Below are positions 9,447-17,569 of a stretch of DNA of 64,000 nt, one piece after another. Under the pieces are notes generated by a model. The model saw only the letters and a list, made by a program, of their open reading frames with translations, ran no database searches and had not been told where the DNA came from. Numbering within the stretch: position 1 is the first letter of the stretch; each line of letters starts with the position of its first letter. The translations under genes were made by a program, and so were the position numbers. This DNA comes from Leeuwenhoekiella aequorea (GTDB lineage Bacteria; Bacteroidota; Bacteroidia; Flavobacteriales; Flavobacteriaceae), in assembly GCF_004104375.1 (NCBI RefSeq), contig NZ_QOVM01000008.1, forward strand, positions 32,369 to 96,368, in the 5' to 3' direction.

Positions 9447-10841
9447 TTACGAACCTATGGCATAAAATTCAAATCCCAGAGCTTCCAGTTCGTGACGGTC
9501 TAATAATCTGCGTCCGTCAAACAGAAATGCCGGCTTAAGCATATTGTGATACACTTGCTTCCAGTCTAATGTTTTAAAAGCATCCCACTCAGTCATAATG
9601 GCAACAGCATGGGCTCCCTGGGTTGCTTCCAAGGCGCTATTCACTACGGTAATGTTTGCGCGGTTTTCTTCGGCGCTTCGGGTGTTTAAATAATCTAAAT
9701 CGGCTAAGATTTGCTCTTCACTCACTTTAGGATCATAAACTACGACTTCGGCCCGCTCATTCAATAAATAATCAGCTACATAAATCGCGGCAGATTCTCG
9801 CGTATCATTGGTATCTTTTTTAAACGCCCAGCCTAGCATGGCTATTTTCTTACCCGAAACAGTATTGTACAAGGTCTTTACCATCTTAGCTGCAAAACGA
9901 CGCTTCTGGTGATCGTTCATGATAATTACCTGCTCCCAATAATCGGCCACTTCAGTTAAACCCAATGATTTTGAAATATAAACCAAATTCAAAATATCTT
10001 TTTGAAAGCATGACCCCCCAAATCCTACAGAAGCCTGTAAAAATTTAGGTCCTATACGACTGTCCATACCTATAGCCTTAGCCACTTCTTTAATATCTGC
10101 ACCTGTTTGCTCACACAATTCCGACAAGGCGTTAATGCTGGAAACACGCTGCGCTAAAAAGGCGTTTGCCGTTAATTTAGAAAGCTCGGAAGACCAAACA
10201 TTGGTTGTTAATATATTTGTTCTAGGAACCCAATGTGCATACACGTCAACCAGTGCGTTAATCGCTTCTTTACCGGCTTCGGTATCGAGATCACCTCCTA
10301 TCAACACGCGATCGGGAGCTTGTAAATCGTTAACAGCAGTTCCTTCCGCTAAAAATTCAGGATTGGAGAGAATTTGAAAATTCACCCCATTACCCGTATT
10401 ATCTAAAATACTCTTCAAGGCTTCTGCAGTTCGTACTGGCAAAGTAGATTTCTCCACTACAATCTTATCGGTTGTAGAAAACCGTGCTATTTGTCGTGCA
10501 CACAACTCGATAAACTTTAAATCAGCAGCCATCCCTTTACCAATTCCATAGGTCTTGGTTGGCGTATTTACCGAGATAAAAATCATATCGGCTTCATCAA
10601 TAGCTTTATCAACTTCCGTGGAAAAAAATAAATTACGACCTCTGGCTTCTGCTACGACTTCAGCAAGTCCCGGCTCATATATCGGAATATTTTTAACATC
10701 TGCATCATTCCAGGCTGCGATACGTTTCTCGTTGATATCGACAACAGTTACTTTAATACCAGGTGCTTTTTGAGCTATGATCGCCATCGTAGGACCTCCT
10801 ACATAACCCGCACCAATACAACAGATGTTTTTAACTTTCAT
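9447..10841 (-). CDS. ugd: UDP-glucose 6-dehydrogenase
   Basis: 464 residues, closer to the larger animal-type UDP-glucose dehydrogenases than to the short bacterial ones of about 390. [13 protein letters not shown] (residues 10-22) is the NAD motif and [10 protein letters not shown] holds the catalytic cysteine. It oxidizes UDP-glucose to UDP-glucuronate for polysaccharide synthesis. It is the first enzyme gene after the UpxY-like regulator; about 110 nt with two short hairpins separate them. Confidence 0.95.
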   Translation of the reverse strand: MKVKNICCIGAGYVGGPTMAIIAQKAPGIKVTVVDINEKRIAAWNDADVKNIPIYEPGLAEVVAEARGRNLFFSTEVDKAIDEADMIFISVNTPTKTYGIGKGMAADLKFIELCARQIARFSTTDKIVVEKSTLPVRTAEALKSILDNTGNGVNFQILSNPEFLAEGTAVNDLQAPDRVLIGGDLDTEAGKEAINALVDVYAHWVPRTNILTTNVWSSELSKLTANAFLAQRVSSINALSELCEQTGADIKEVAKAIGMDSRIGPKFLQASVGFGGSCFQKDILNLVYISKSLGLTEVADYWEQVIIMNDHQKRRFAAKMVKTLYNTVSGKKIAMLGWAFKKDTNDTRESAAIYVADYLLNERAEVVVYDPKVSEEQILADLDYLNTRSAEENRANITVVNSALEATQGAHAVAIMTEWDAFKTLDWKQVYHNMLKPAFLFDGRRLLDRHELEALGFEFYAIGS

Positions 10842-10880
10842 TATATCACTTTTTAATTAATCTTATTTCAAATTCTTATC

Positions 10881-10913
10881 ACGGCTTCGCCGTTGTAAGT
10901 CCCATTTAGGACT
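10881..10913. repeat. Two adjacent short hairpins between the UpxY-like gene and ugd
   Basis: ACGGC-TTC-GCCGT (10881-10893) and AGTCC-CATTTA-GGACT (10898-10913) are two small perfect inverted repeats in the 112-nt gap between the antiterminator gene and ugd. They have no T-run and look more like an eroded interspersed repeat or an RNA processing/pausing structure than a terminator. Confidence 0.4.
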
Positions 10914-10953
10914 CACTTATAAATTACCAATCTCAAATTATCTCAGCTAATCG

Positions 10954-11433
10954 CTAAGCTTCAAGCACATCTTTAAACTTTGCCTGAACAACCATTCCCA
11001 GACATTTAAGATATAGCCTCATTTTATTACCACTTACTTCTATGATTTCTGCATCGCGTCCCTTCAAAACACCTTTAGTGAGTTGAATATTGCTTCCGGG
11101 TACATAATTCTCCAATTCTATATCTTCCAGATTATCATGATCAAGCCATTTTTTTATAGTCTCGATCTCCTCATCTCGTACCACTGCAGGTTTCCCTAAC
11201 CAAAATAAATAGCGTACCGCTCCCGGAACACTAAATACTAAATTGCGTTCTGATGCGCTAAGATTAACAAATATATAGGATTTAAAAAGGGGAGTTATTA
11301 CTTTCTTTTTTCGGTCACTCCAAATCCTGGTTTCTGTAATGGTAGGGCAAAAAACTTCTATACCTTTATCTTGAAGTGCCGAAGTTACTTTCTTTTCAGA
11401 TTTGGATTTAACATACAGTACATACCAGCTCAT
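10954..11433 (-). CDS. UpxY-family transcription antiterminator (NusG N-terminal domain)
   Basis: 159 residues. The N-terminal NusG-like (NGN) domain begins MSWYVLYVKSKSEKKV and contains the PLFKSYIFVNL motif near residues 48-58, typical of UpxY/RfaH-like regulators. A KOW-like C-terminal segment includes LTKGVLKGRDAEIIEV. In Bacteroides, UpxY proteins bind the leader of their own capsule operon and prevent premature termination. Here it is the first gene of the polysaccharide locus, about 50 nt downstream of a predicted promoter, as expected for a cis-acting antiterminator. Confidence 0.9.
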   Translation of the reverse strand: MSWYVLYVKSKSEKKVTSALQDKGIEVFCPTITETRIWSDRKKKVITPLFKSYIFVNLSASERNLVFSVPGAVRYLFWLGKPAVVRDEEIETIKKWLDHDNLEDIELENYVPGSNIQLTKGVLKGRDAEIIEVSGNKMRLYLKCLGMVVQAKFKDVLEA

Positions 11434-11492
11434 GAAACTAAGACTCTGATTTTATATCTCTAATTAATAAATAATTAAGATTTAATTCGCCG

Positions 11493-11522
11493 CGAAAATA
11501 AAGCAAACCAACCGTTAAGCAA
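11493..11522 (-). promoter_or_regulatory. Predicted promoter of the polysaccharide operon
   Basis: On the minus strand, TTG (11522-11520) is followed after exactly 19 nt by TATTTTCG (11500-11493), one mismatch from the Bacteroidota consensus TAnnTTTG. Transcription would start near 11486, leaving a leader of about 50 nt before the UpxY-like gene. Confidence 0.55.
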
Positions 11523-11640
11523 GGGTAATTTAGCATTAAATTAAGAAACCACAATCAAGCAGTATACTATATCTTGGTTCGCAAACGATATAAGCTTAAT
11601 CTTTAAATGTACCTATCCTTAGTTTAACTAGGAACAAAAA

Positions 11641-11663
11641 AAAGAGCCCGTTGGGCTCTTTCT
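11641..11663. terminator. Intrinsic terminator after the rhodanese gene
   Basis: AAAGAGCCC (11641-11649), loop GTT, GGGCTCTTT (11653-11661), with an A-rich run on its left that becomes a U-run when read on the minus strand. It ends the minus-strand TlpA-redoxin-rhodanese group and separates it from the polysaccharide promoter. Confidence 0.85.
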
Positions 11664-11682
11664 TTTGCTTACCTTTTAACTC

Positions 11683-12003
11683 CTATTCTTCCTGATAGGT
11701 AACCTCTCCATCCCATTCCATAAAACCTCCTATAAGATTATAAGTGGTTTCAAAACCCAACTGATCCATCAACTGAGCAGCCTGACCACTACGGTTTCCA
11801 GATCGGCAATAGATGTAGTAATTTTTAGATTTATCCAGCTCATTTACCTTATCTATAAAACCCTGACCTTCATAAATATCTATATTGTGAGAGTTTGGTA
11901 AAATCCCCTCATCCACCTCATTCTGAGTGCGCACATCTAATATATAAGCATTGTCATCTTTCGCAAGCTGCTCCTCCCACTCTTCTTGTGTTATATTTTT
12001 CAT
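11683..12003 (-). CDS. Rhodanese-like domain protein
   Basis: 106-residue single-domain rhodanese. The active-site loop YCRSGNRSGQAA near residues 65-76 contains the catalytic Cys, and an LDVRTQNE motif lies near residue 23. Such proteins carry a persulfide for sulfur transfer. There is no signal peptide, so it should be cytoplasmic. It is the last of three minus-strand thiol/redox genes and is followed by a terminator. Confidence 0.92.
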   Translation of the reverse strand: MKNITQEEWEEQLAKDDNAYILDVRTQNEVDEGILPNSHNIDIYEGQGFIDKVNELDKSKNYYIYCRSGNRSGQAAQLMDQLGFETTYNLIGGFMEWDGEVTYQEE

Positions 12004-12069
12004 CTTATGTGTATTTAAATTTGATACTCAAAAATAAGAATTGTTCCTTTCTTAATCAGATTTTCACGC

Positions 12070-12687
12070 TTATTCTTTAATTGAACAACCTATCGCTTTC
12101 GTAGTCGTTGTCTTTATATCCTCATCACTAAGAAGTGAATTAATGGCGTTTTCTACATATTTTTCGGTTACCGTTTCAGAATCACGCACACTGTTATCAA
12201 TAGCTCCTATATATTTAACAACTAAATCATTTTCCTTTTTTAAGATAAATACGTGAGGAGTTTTTGTTGCTCCGTACTGCGGATAAACCTGCTGCCCTTC
12301 ATCAAATAAATAAGGAAACGTGAAGTTTTTCTCCTTGGCGCGTTGTTGCATCGCTTCAAAACTATCACCCGGACTTACAACGGGGTTATTGGGATTTATG
12401 CCTATTACCGGGAATCCGACCGACTTATATTTTTTATCTAGTGCTAGTATGCGTTCTTCGTTAGCAATTGAAAACGGACAAGTATTGCACATGAAAACTA
12501 GAATAAACCCTTTTGCATCATTAAACTGAGATAAGGAAACTTGATTACCACTAACATTTTTTAAACTGAAATCTGTAGCTATATCGCCCACTTCGTATCC
12601 TGATTTGTAATCCCGCATTCCAAAAATTACGGCAGCTGCTGCAACTAAAGCAACCGTTAACAGGAATAATATTTTTAATGTTTTCAT
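12070..12687 (-). CDS. Membrane-anchored thioredoxin-family redoxin (AhpC/TSA type)
   Basis: 205 residues. One N-terminal hydrophobic segment (about residues 5-23) is a membrane anchor or signal. A thioredoxin-like redoxin domain follows, with FMCNTCPFSIANE near residues 70-82 carrying a CxxC active site. Proteins with this CNTCPF motif are annotated as thioredoxin-family or redoxin-domain proteins. It lies 11 nt downstream of a TlpA-like gene, so the pair probably forms an extracytoplasmic thiol-redox unit. The specific partner is unknown. Confidence 0.8.
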   Translation of the reverse strand: MKTLKILFLLTVALVAAAAVIFGMRDYKSGYEVGDIATDFSLKNVSGNQVSLSQFNDAKGFILVFMCNTCPFSIANEERILALDKKYKSVGFPVIGINPNNPVVSPGDSFEAMQQRAKEKNFTFPYLFDEGQQVYPQYGATKTPHVFILKKENDLVVKYIGAIDNSVRDSETVTEKYVENAINSLLSDEDIKTTTTKAIGCSIKE

Positions 12688-12698
12688 AGTATAATGTC

Positions 12699-13235
12699 TT
12701 ATTCTTCTAATAATTCTTCGATTTCAAGCGCTAAATCCCTATAAGAAAATGACTTTTCAAAAAATTTGTAGCTGTCTTGAGTGATTATTACGGTTGCAGG
12801 GATTGCACCACTCCAGTCTTCAGAAACTTGCGGTATCCATTTGTTACCATACGGGTCGTCTAAAAATAAGATTTTAGATTTTAATTTTTGCTTTTGAATA
12901 AATGGAATTACACGGCTAACAAGTTGCCCAGGAAAATCTAAACTAACCAGCGTTACCTCCACCCCGTTGTCTTTGTAATTAGTATTAAGCTTTTCAAAAA
13001 CAGGAAGTTCTTCTACACAAGGCGCACACCAGGTAGCCCAAAAGTTAATGACCTTTATCACTTTGTCTTCAGGGTTATCAAATAAAGGTTTTAGACTTTC
13101 AAAGTCGTGTACTTCTAAAGCTACATCTCCCTCTTTTACAATTTTATTTGGTATCAGAATTCCAGCACTTGTGTTAACTGAAGAACAACCACTTATAAGA
13201 AGACTAAGGAATATTGAGAGAAGAAAATATCGCAA
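12699..13235 (-). CDS. TlpA-like thioredoxin-fold lipoprotein
   Basis: 178 residues. MRYFLLSIFLSLLISGCSS is a lipoprotein signal with the lipidated Cys at residue 17. A thioredoxin fold follows with WATWCAPCVEELP near residue 68, the WCxxC active site of TlpA/ResA-type disulfide reductases. Its location in the periplasm or on a membrane is inferred from the signal. It is probably the first gene of the three-gene redox group that ends at the terminator near 11650. Confidence 0.88.
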   Translation of the reverse strand: MRYFLLSIFLSLLISGCSSVNTSAGILIPNKIVKEGDVALEVHDFESLKPLFDNPEDKVIKVINFWATWCAPCVEELPVFEKLNTNYKDNGVEVTLVSLDFPGQLVSRVIPFIQKQKLKSKILFLDDPYGNKWIPQVSEDWSGAIPATVIITQDSYKFFEKSFSYRDLALEIEELLEE

Positions 13236-13395
13236 AATAGAAACTAATGATTACGTGCACAAACTTAACGAATTAGCGTATTCAGTTTAGCGTTTTAAGA
13301 TTTGTATAACATTTTCAGCATCCTTTGAAAATAGTTCTGGCTATTAAATATTAGTTAAAATTAGAATTAACAAAAAATTGAACACTGACTTGCAT

Positions 13396-13414
13396 TACAT
13401 TTGTACCTACAAAT
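13396..13414 (+). promoter_or_regulatory. marR promoter -7 box with overlapping palindromic operator
   Basis: TACATTTG (13396-13403) is a perfect TAnnTTTG box. Overlapping it, ATTTGTA-CC-TACAAAT (13399-13414) is a perfect 7-bp inverted repeat; a second imperfect symmetry TACAA-ATA-TTGTA follows at 13408-13420. The ATG of marR is 20 nt further on. A regulator dimer bound here would cover the promoter, so autorepression by the MarR protein is the simple reading. The nearest upstream TTG is only 15 nt away, shorter than the usual 19. Confidence 0.7.
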
Positions 13415-13433
13415 ATTGTATCAACAACATTAA

Positions 13434-13892
13434 ATGAAAATAGAAGACGCACTTAAATTAAGTTCGAACACAGATCTTAAATCAAAGACTTTAATAAATC
13501 TGCATTATACCTCCAGATTTTTTGAAGAACGTTTTGCATCGTTATTAAAAGAGTTTGACCTCAGCGTTCCTCAGTTTAATGTGTTGCGCATTCTTAGAGG
13601 GCAGAAAGGGAAGCCGGCGAGTTTAGCGTGTATTCAAGAACGTATGGTCGATAAAAACAGTAATACCACCCGTCTGGTTGACAAACTCATTCTTAAAAAT
13701 CTCGTACTACGTAAAGTATGTCCTGAGAATAGAAGAAAAATAGAAATAACCATTACAGAACAAGGTCTGGATTTACTTAAGACTCTTGACCCAGTAACCC
13801 AAAAAAGCAACGCCGATCATACTTCGGCTTTAAATACCGAAGAGTTAGAATTATTAAATAATCTATTAGATAAACTTAAAAGTCATGAATAA
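13434..13892 (+). CDS. MarR-family transcriptional regulator
   Basis: 152-residue winged helix-turn-helix protein. The region from about residue 45 (FNVLRILRGQKGKPASLACIQ) to 105 (VCPENRRKIEITITEQG) is the MarR DNA-binding domain with its beta-wing (ENRRK). It is the first gene of a three-gene operon with a nitroreductase and a YceI protein, overlapping the nitroreductase by 8 nt. A symmetric site over its own promoter suggests autoregulation. The inducer is unknown. Confidence 0.93.
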   Translation: MKIEDALKLSSNTDLKSKTLINLHYTSRFFEERFASLLKEFDLSVPQFNVLRILRGQKGKPASLACIQERMVDKNSNTTRLVDKLILKNLVLRKVCPENRRKIEITITEQGLDLLKTLDPVTQKSNADHTSALNTEELELLNNLLDKLKSHE

Positions 13893-14517
13893 CTATATCG
13901 AAGATTTAAAATGGCGCTACGCCACTAAGAAGTTTGACGCAACTAAAGAAGTTAGTCCGGAAGAACTCGAAAACCTAAAAGAGGCTGTTCAACTATCAGC
14001 GTCATCGTATGGCTTACAACCTTATAAAATACTCATTGTTAAAGATTCTAAGGTTAAAGCTCAACTTAAAGAAGCTGGTTACAATCAATCGCAATTCACA
14101 GATGCTTCAGAAATATTTGTATTTGCACATCAAACCGATTTTGGTCCTGAATTAGTAGACAGTTATATCGCTCATGCAGAACGCATTCAAGATGTAGAAA
14201 AAGGAAGTATGGATGACTATGCTAATATGATGAAAGGTAGCCTTGTTTCTCTTCCGCAAGAAGCAAAAGCGGGATGGACAGCAAGACAAACATATATAGC
14301 TATTGGAAACTTATTAAGTGCTGCTGCAACTTATAAAATCGATGCGTGCCCAATGGAAGGTTTTGATGCTGAAAAATTTGATGAAATTCTAAACCTTAAG
14401 GATACCAATTTACACGCAATAGCAGTAGTTGCTATCGGCTACCGAAGTGAAGATGATAAATATCAACATGGCAAAAAGGTAAGACGTCCTCAATCTGAAC
14501 TTTTTAAAACTATATAA
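13885..14517 (+). CDS. NAD(P)H-dependent oxidoreductase, nitroreductase family
   Basis: 210-residue FMN-dependent nitroreductase of the NfsB type. The N-terminal WRYATKKFDATKEV with an early basic cluster is the usual FMN-phosphate site, followed by LSASSYGLQPYKILIV. The C-terminus has AIAVVAIGYRSEDDKY, also typical. Such enzymes reduce nitro compounds and quinones. It overlaps marR by 8 nt, so it is coupled to its presumed repressor; an oxidative or electrophile stress role is inferred. Confidence 0.92.
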   Translation: MNNYIEDLKWRYATKKFDATKEVSPEELENLKEAVQLSASSYGLQPYKILIVKDSKVKAQLKEAGYNQSQFTDASEIFVFAHQTDFGPELVDSYIAHAERIQDVEKGSMDDYANMMKGSLVSLPQEAKAGWTARQTYIAIGNLLSAAATYKIDACPMEGFDAEKFDEILNLKDTNLHAIAVVAIGYRSEDDKYQHGKKVRRPQSELFKTI

Positions 14518-14549
14518 ATCAACAATAAATAATCTAAATACATATTATT

Positions 14550-15116
14550 ATGAAAACCACTATTAAATCAATTCTTATTCTTGCTGTGGGCGTTGCAGCA
14601 GCATCATTTACCTCAAAACCCGTAGAGCGCGTAACTGTCAAAAAAAGTACCATTAACTGGGAAGGAGAAAAAGTAACCGGATCACACAACGGTACAATTA
14701 ATCTTAAAGAAGGTTATTTTGAAATGGACGGTGATGCAATAACTGGTGGCGAATTTGTTATCGATATGACCAGCATCGCTGTAACCGATCTTGAGGGTGA
14801 TAGTAAAGGACAACTAGAAGGACACCTTAAAAGTGATGACTTTTTTGGCACAAGCTCTCATGCTACTGCAAAACTTGTAATCACCAAAGCTGTAAAGCAA
14901 GGATCTACTTATAAAGTAACTGGAGATTTAACTATTAAAGACATAACTAAACCGATTAGTTTTGATTTAAACAAAGCGGGCAACACGCTGTCAACAGAGC
15001 TTACAGTAGATCGCACAAAATATAATGTTCGATATGGTTCTGGAAGCTTCTTTGATAACCTTGGAGACAAAACGATTTATGATGACTTTAAATTAGATAT
15101 TAAACTATACATATAA
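14550..15116 (+). CDS. YceI-family secreted protein
   Basis: 188 residues with an N-terminal signal (hydrophobic residues about 6-20, ending ASFTSKP), then the YceI lipocalin-like beta barrel: STINWEGEKVTGSHNGTI, GGEFVIDMTSI and a C-terminal RTKYNVRYGSGSFF motif. YceI proteins bind isoprenoid-like lipids in the periplasm. It is the third gene of the marR operon, 32 nt after the nitroreductase, a combination that recurs in Bacteroidota to my recollection. The trp leader promoter starts 28 nt after its stop. Confidence 0.93.
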   Translation: MKTTIKSILILAVGVAAASFTSKPVERVTVKKSTINWEGEKVTGSHNGTINLKEGYFEMDGDAITGGEFVIDMTSIAVTDLEGDSKGQLEGHLKSDDFFGTSSHATAKLVITKAVKQGSTYKVTGDLTIKDITKPISFDLNKAGNTLSTELTVDRTKYNVRYGSGSFFDNLGDKTIYDDFKLDIKLYI

Positions 15117-15143
15117 ATTTTTTAAAAGTTATTTTGAATTTTG

Positions 15144-15174
15144 TTTGTTAGCTGTTCTTCAATAATTATCTTTG
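15144..15174 (+). promoter_or_regulatory. Predicted trp operon promoter
   Basis: TTTG (15144-15147), exactly 19 nt, then TATCTTTG (15167-15174): a full match to the Bacteroidota consensus. Transcription is expected about 5-8 nt downstream of the second box, near 15180, only a few bases before the leader-peptide ATG at 15183. Confidence 0.8.
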
Positions 15175-15182
15175 ATGTAAAT

Positions 15183-15230
15183 ATGAAAAACAAAGCATTA
15201 AATATTTGGTGGTGGATCTCGCAACAGTAA
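15183..15230 (+). CDS. trpL: trp operon leader peptide (three tandem Trp codons)
   Basis: A 15-codon ORF, MKNKALNIWWWISQQ, starts with ATG at 15183 and ends with TAA at 15228-15230. Three consecutive TGG codons lie at 15207-15215. It sits between a consensus promoter and an intrinsic terminator directly upstream of trpE, so it is placed as a ribosome-stalling sensor of charged tRNA-Trp. The predicted transcription start lies within a few nucleotides of the ATG, so this peptide may be translated from a nearly leaderless RNA. The peptide itself needs no function. Confidence 0.88.
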   Translation: MKNKALNIWWWISQQ

Positions 15231-15231
15231 C

Positions 15232-15297
15232 GTCGTGAACAAACCTTGTATTTAAAATTCAAATAAAGAAAGGCCTGTCTCACGACAGGCCTTTTTT
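15232..15297 (+). promoter_or_regulatory. trp attenuator: antiterminator and intrinsic terminator
   Basis: Terminator: AGGCCTGTC (15271-15279), loop TCAC, GACAGGCCT (15284-15292), extended by A-T pairs, then a T-run to 15297. Competing antiterminator: 15232-15238 (GTCGTGA) pairs perfectly with 15280-15286; 15239-15241 pairs with 15276-15278; and 15244-15247 pairs with 15270-15273. This consumes the terminator's 5' arm and loop. A ribosome stalled on the Trp codons (to 15215) would leave 15232 onward free and allow antitermination; one at the stop codon (15230) would cover it and allow termination. I could not find a clean pairing between the Trp-codon segment and 15232-15247. Confidence 0.85.
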
Positions 15298-15320
15298 GTT
15301 ATTAGCAGATCAACATCATA

Positions 15321-16718
15321 ATGAAATACACTTTAAAAACTTTTAGAAAAAAAATACTTGCAGATACGATAACTCCTGTTTCAGTATACTTGCGTTTGCG
15401 GGATAAGTTTCCTAATAGTCTACTACTTGAAAGTAGTGACTACCGGGCTAACGACAACACCTTCAGTTACATTTGCTGTAAACCCATCGCGTCTATTACG
15501 GTTCAAGATGAATGTGTAAAAGAGATTTTTCCTGACGGCACTACCAGAGAAACAAATATTACTTCAGAAACCGATGTGGTAGGTATTATTGAGGTTTTCG
15601 CTAAAACTTTTGATACAGATACAAATGACCAGAAATTTATTCAAAACGGTCTTTTTGGTTATATGAGTTATGATGCTGTGCGTTATTTCGAAAATATTTC
15701 GGTTACTAAAAAAGAAGGGGCTTTACAAGTGCCTGATATTTATTATGCAGTCTATCAAAATATTATTGCAATAAATCACTTCAATAACGAGGCACATATT
15801 CTCTCTCACACCTATAATGAAGATAATAATCTGGAAGAAATCGCTCAGTTACTTAAAATCAAAAGCTTTGCAGAATATAGTTTTAAGTTAGAAGGTGAGC
15901 GCACAAGTGTTACCACAGATGAAGAGTTTAAAGAACTCGTAAGCACTTGTAAAAAACATTGTCAACGAGGTGATGTTTTTCAGATTGTACCATCAAAACG
16001 GTTTTCACAAGCGTTTAGTGGTGACGAATTTAATGTTTACAGAAGCTTGCGCAGTGTAAACCCTTCTCCATATCTGTTTTATTTTGACTATGGAAACTTT
16101 AAAATTTTTGGCAGCTCTCCTGAAGCACAATTAATTGTTCAGGATGGTAAAGCTGAAATTCATCCTATTGCAGGTACTTTTAAACGTACAGGTAATGATG
16201 AGCAAGATGCAGATTTAGCTAAGAAACTTTCTGAAGATGCTAAAGAAAATAGTGAGCACGTAATGCTTGTTGACCTCGCGCGTAATGATCTTAGTCGCAA
16301 TGGTTCTAATGTTAAGGTTGAAACCTATAGAGAAGTACAGTTCTTTTCTCACGTAATTCATTTAGTGAGTAAAGTTACTGGTACTAAACACCCGGAAACG
16401 TCAACTATGCGTGTGGTGGCAGATACTTTCCCTGCAGGCACCTTAAGTGGTGCACCTAAACACAACGCAATGAAATTACTTGAAAATTATGAGCCTATTA
16501 ATCGTGACGTTTACGGTGGGGCAATTGGTTTTATGGATTTTAATGGCAATTTTAATCACGCCATAATTATTCGTTCATTTTTGAGTAAAAATCACAAATT
16601 ACATTACCAAGCTGGAGCTGGTGTTGTTAGCGATAGCGTTCCTGAAAAAGAATTGGAAGAGGTTTATAACAAACTAGGAGCACTTACTAAAGCACTTGAA
16701 CTGGCTGAAGAAATTTAA
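15321..16718 (+). CDS. trpE: Anthranilate synthase component I
   Basis: 465 residues. It makes anthranilate from chorismate, using ammonia supplied by TrpG. The N-terminal LLESSD (residues 32-37) is the tryptophan feedback-binding motif. The chorismate-binding domain shows PIAGTFKRTGND, DLARNDLSRNG and GTLSGAPKHNAMKLLENYE. It is the first structural gene after the attenuator, with the ATG 24 nt beyond the T-run. Feedback inhibition and attenuation by the same amino acid are both indicated. Confidence 0.97.
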   Translation: MKYTLKTFRKKILADTITPVSVYLRLRDKFPNSLLLESSDYRANDNTFSYICCKPIASITVQDECVKEIFPDGTTRETNITSETDVVGIIEVFAKTFDTDTNDQKFIQNGLFGYMSYDAVRYFENISVTKKEGALQVPDIYYAVYQNIIAINHFNNEAHILSHTYNEDNNLEEIAQLLKIKSFAEYSFKLEGERTSVTTDEEFKELVSTCKKHCQRGDVFQIVPSKRFSQAFSGDEFNVYRSLRSVNPSPYLFYFDYGNFKIFGSSPEAQLIVQDGKAEIHPIAGTFKRTGNDEQDADLAKKLSEDAKENSEHVMLVDLARNDLSRNGSNVKVETYREVQFFSHVIHLVSKVTGTKHPETSTMRVVADTFPAGTLSGAPKHNAMKLLENYEPINRDVYGGAIGFMDFNGNFNHAIIIRSFLSKNHKLHYQAGAGVVSDSVPEKELEEVYNKLGALTKALELAEEI

Positions 16719-16721
16719 AAT

Positions 16722-16774
16722 AATTAATTCGCAGACAGAATTAATTTCTTTGCTTCTGCTCTTAAAGTAGAAGC
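16722..16774 (+). other. Two hairpins between trpE and trpG
   Basis: In the 100-nt gap, AATTAATTC (16722-16730) and GAATTAATT (16738-16746) form a perfect 9-bp stem, and GCTTCTGCT (16752-16760) pairs with AGTAGAAGC (16766-16774) with one G-U. Neither has a T-run, so termination is unlikely; RNA stability or processing is possible. Confidence 0.45.
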
Positions 16775-16818
16775 GTAAAATAAATAATGAATAGTAAAGC
16801 ATTTTATGCTAATTAAAT

Positions 16819-17442
16819 ATGGAAACTAATAATACAAATACAAAAGCGTCAGCATCTTTAGAAGGCTCTAAACAGCTTAAAATATTAGTTATAGATAACT
16901 ATGACAGCTTTGTATATAATTTAGTACACTATCTGGAGGAATTGGATTGTACGGTTACTGTTAAACGCAATGACCAGTTAGATCTTAATGAGGTAGAGCA
17001 ATACGATAAAATACTACTATCTCCGGGTCCCGGTATTCCTGATGAAGCAGGATTACTTAAGGAAATTATCAAACAATATGCTCCTACAAAGAGTATGCTT
17101 GGTGTTTGCCTTGGTCAACAGGCAATAGGAGAAGTTTTTGGTGGTAACTTGACTAATTTAGACAAAGTTTTTCACGGAGTTGCAACCTCAGCAACACAAT
17201 TAGTGGAAGACGAGCCGCTTTTTAAAAACATTAATAAAGAATTTGAAATAGGTAGGTATCATTCTTGGGTAGTTTCTTCTGAAAATTTCCCTTCAGATTT
17301 AGAGATTACCTCACTGGATCAAAACGGACAAATAATGTCATTGCGACACAAACACTATGATGTACGTGGCGTGCAGTTTCACCCGGAATCTGTATTAACT
17401 CCTGAAGGAAAAAAAATGATTAAGAACTGGGTGGAAAGTTAA
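16819..17442 (+). CDS. trpG: Anthranilate synthase component II (glutamine amidotransferase)
   Basis: 207-residue class I glutamine amidotransferase. LVIDNYDSFVYNL opens the domain, GVCLGQQAIGEVFGG contains the nucleophilic Cys, and GVQFHPESVLT the catalytic His-Glu pair. It supplies ammonia to TrpE. The first 20 residues (METNNTNTKASASLEGSKQL) are a low-complexity extension not typical of the family, but no other good start lies between it and the conserved core. Confidence 0.96.
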   Translation: METNNTNTKASASLEGSKQLKILVIDNYDSFVYNLVHYLEELDCTVTVKRNDQLDLNEVEQYDKILLSPGPGIPDEAGLLKEIIKQYAPTKSMLGVCLGQQAIGEVFGGNLTNLDKVFHGVATSATQLVEDEPLFKNINKEFEIGRYHSWVVSSENFPSDLEITSLDQNGQIMSLRHKHYDVRGVQFHPESVLTPEGKKMIKNWVES

Positions 17443-17530
17443 TTTTTTCACTTCAGCTACAGCGCCAAGCAACCTATTTCTAAAAGTAGACTTGGAAGCT
17501 TTTATAATATAATTACCAATTAAAAACAGT

Positions 17531-17569
17531 TCTCTCTAAATGGGGAGATGCCTTGAGCAGCGAGCAATT
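17531..17569 (+). repeat. Possible degenerate interspersed repeat just before trpD
   Basis: The 39 nt before the trpD ATG include CTCTCTAAATGGGGAGATGC, an imperfect CTC/GAG hairpin with a following AGCAGCGAG. It resembles eroded copies of GGAGATGC-type repeats I recall from Flavobacteriia. It creates a spurious in-frame upstream ATG (17540). Only one copy is in the window, so identity as a repeat is tentative. Confidence 0.35.

Noticed and set aside
16722..16774. Terminator between trpE and trpG
   Set aside because: The hairpins are AT-rich or lack a following T-run, and trpG must be expressed with trpE.
17540..17569. Upstream ATG for trpD
   Set aside because: The ten extra codons come from repeat-like DNA and are not part of the family N-terminus.
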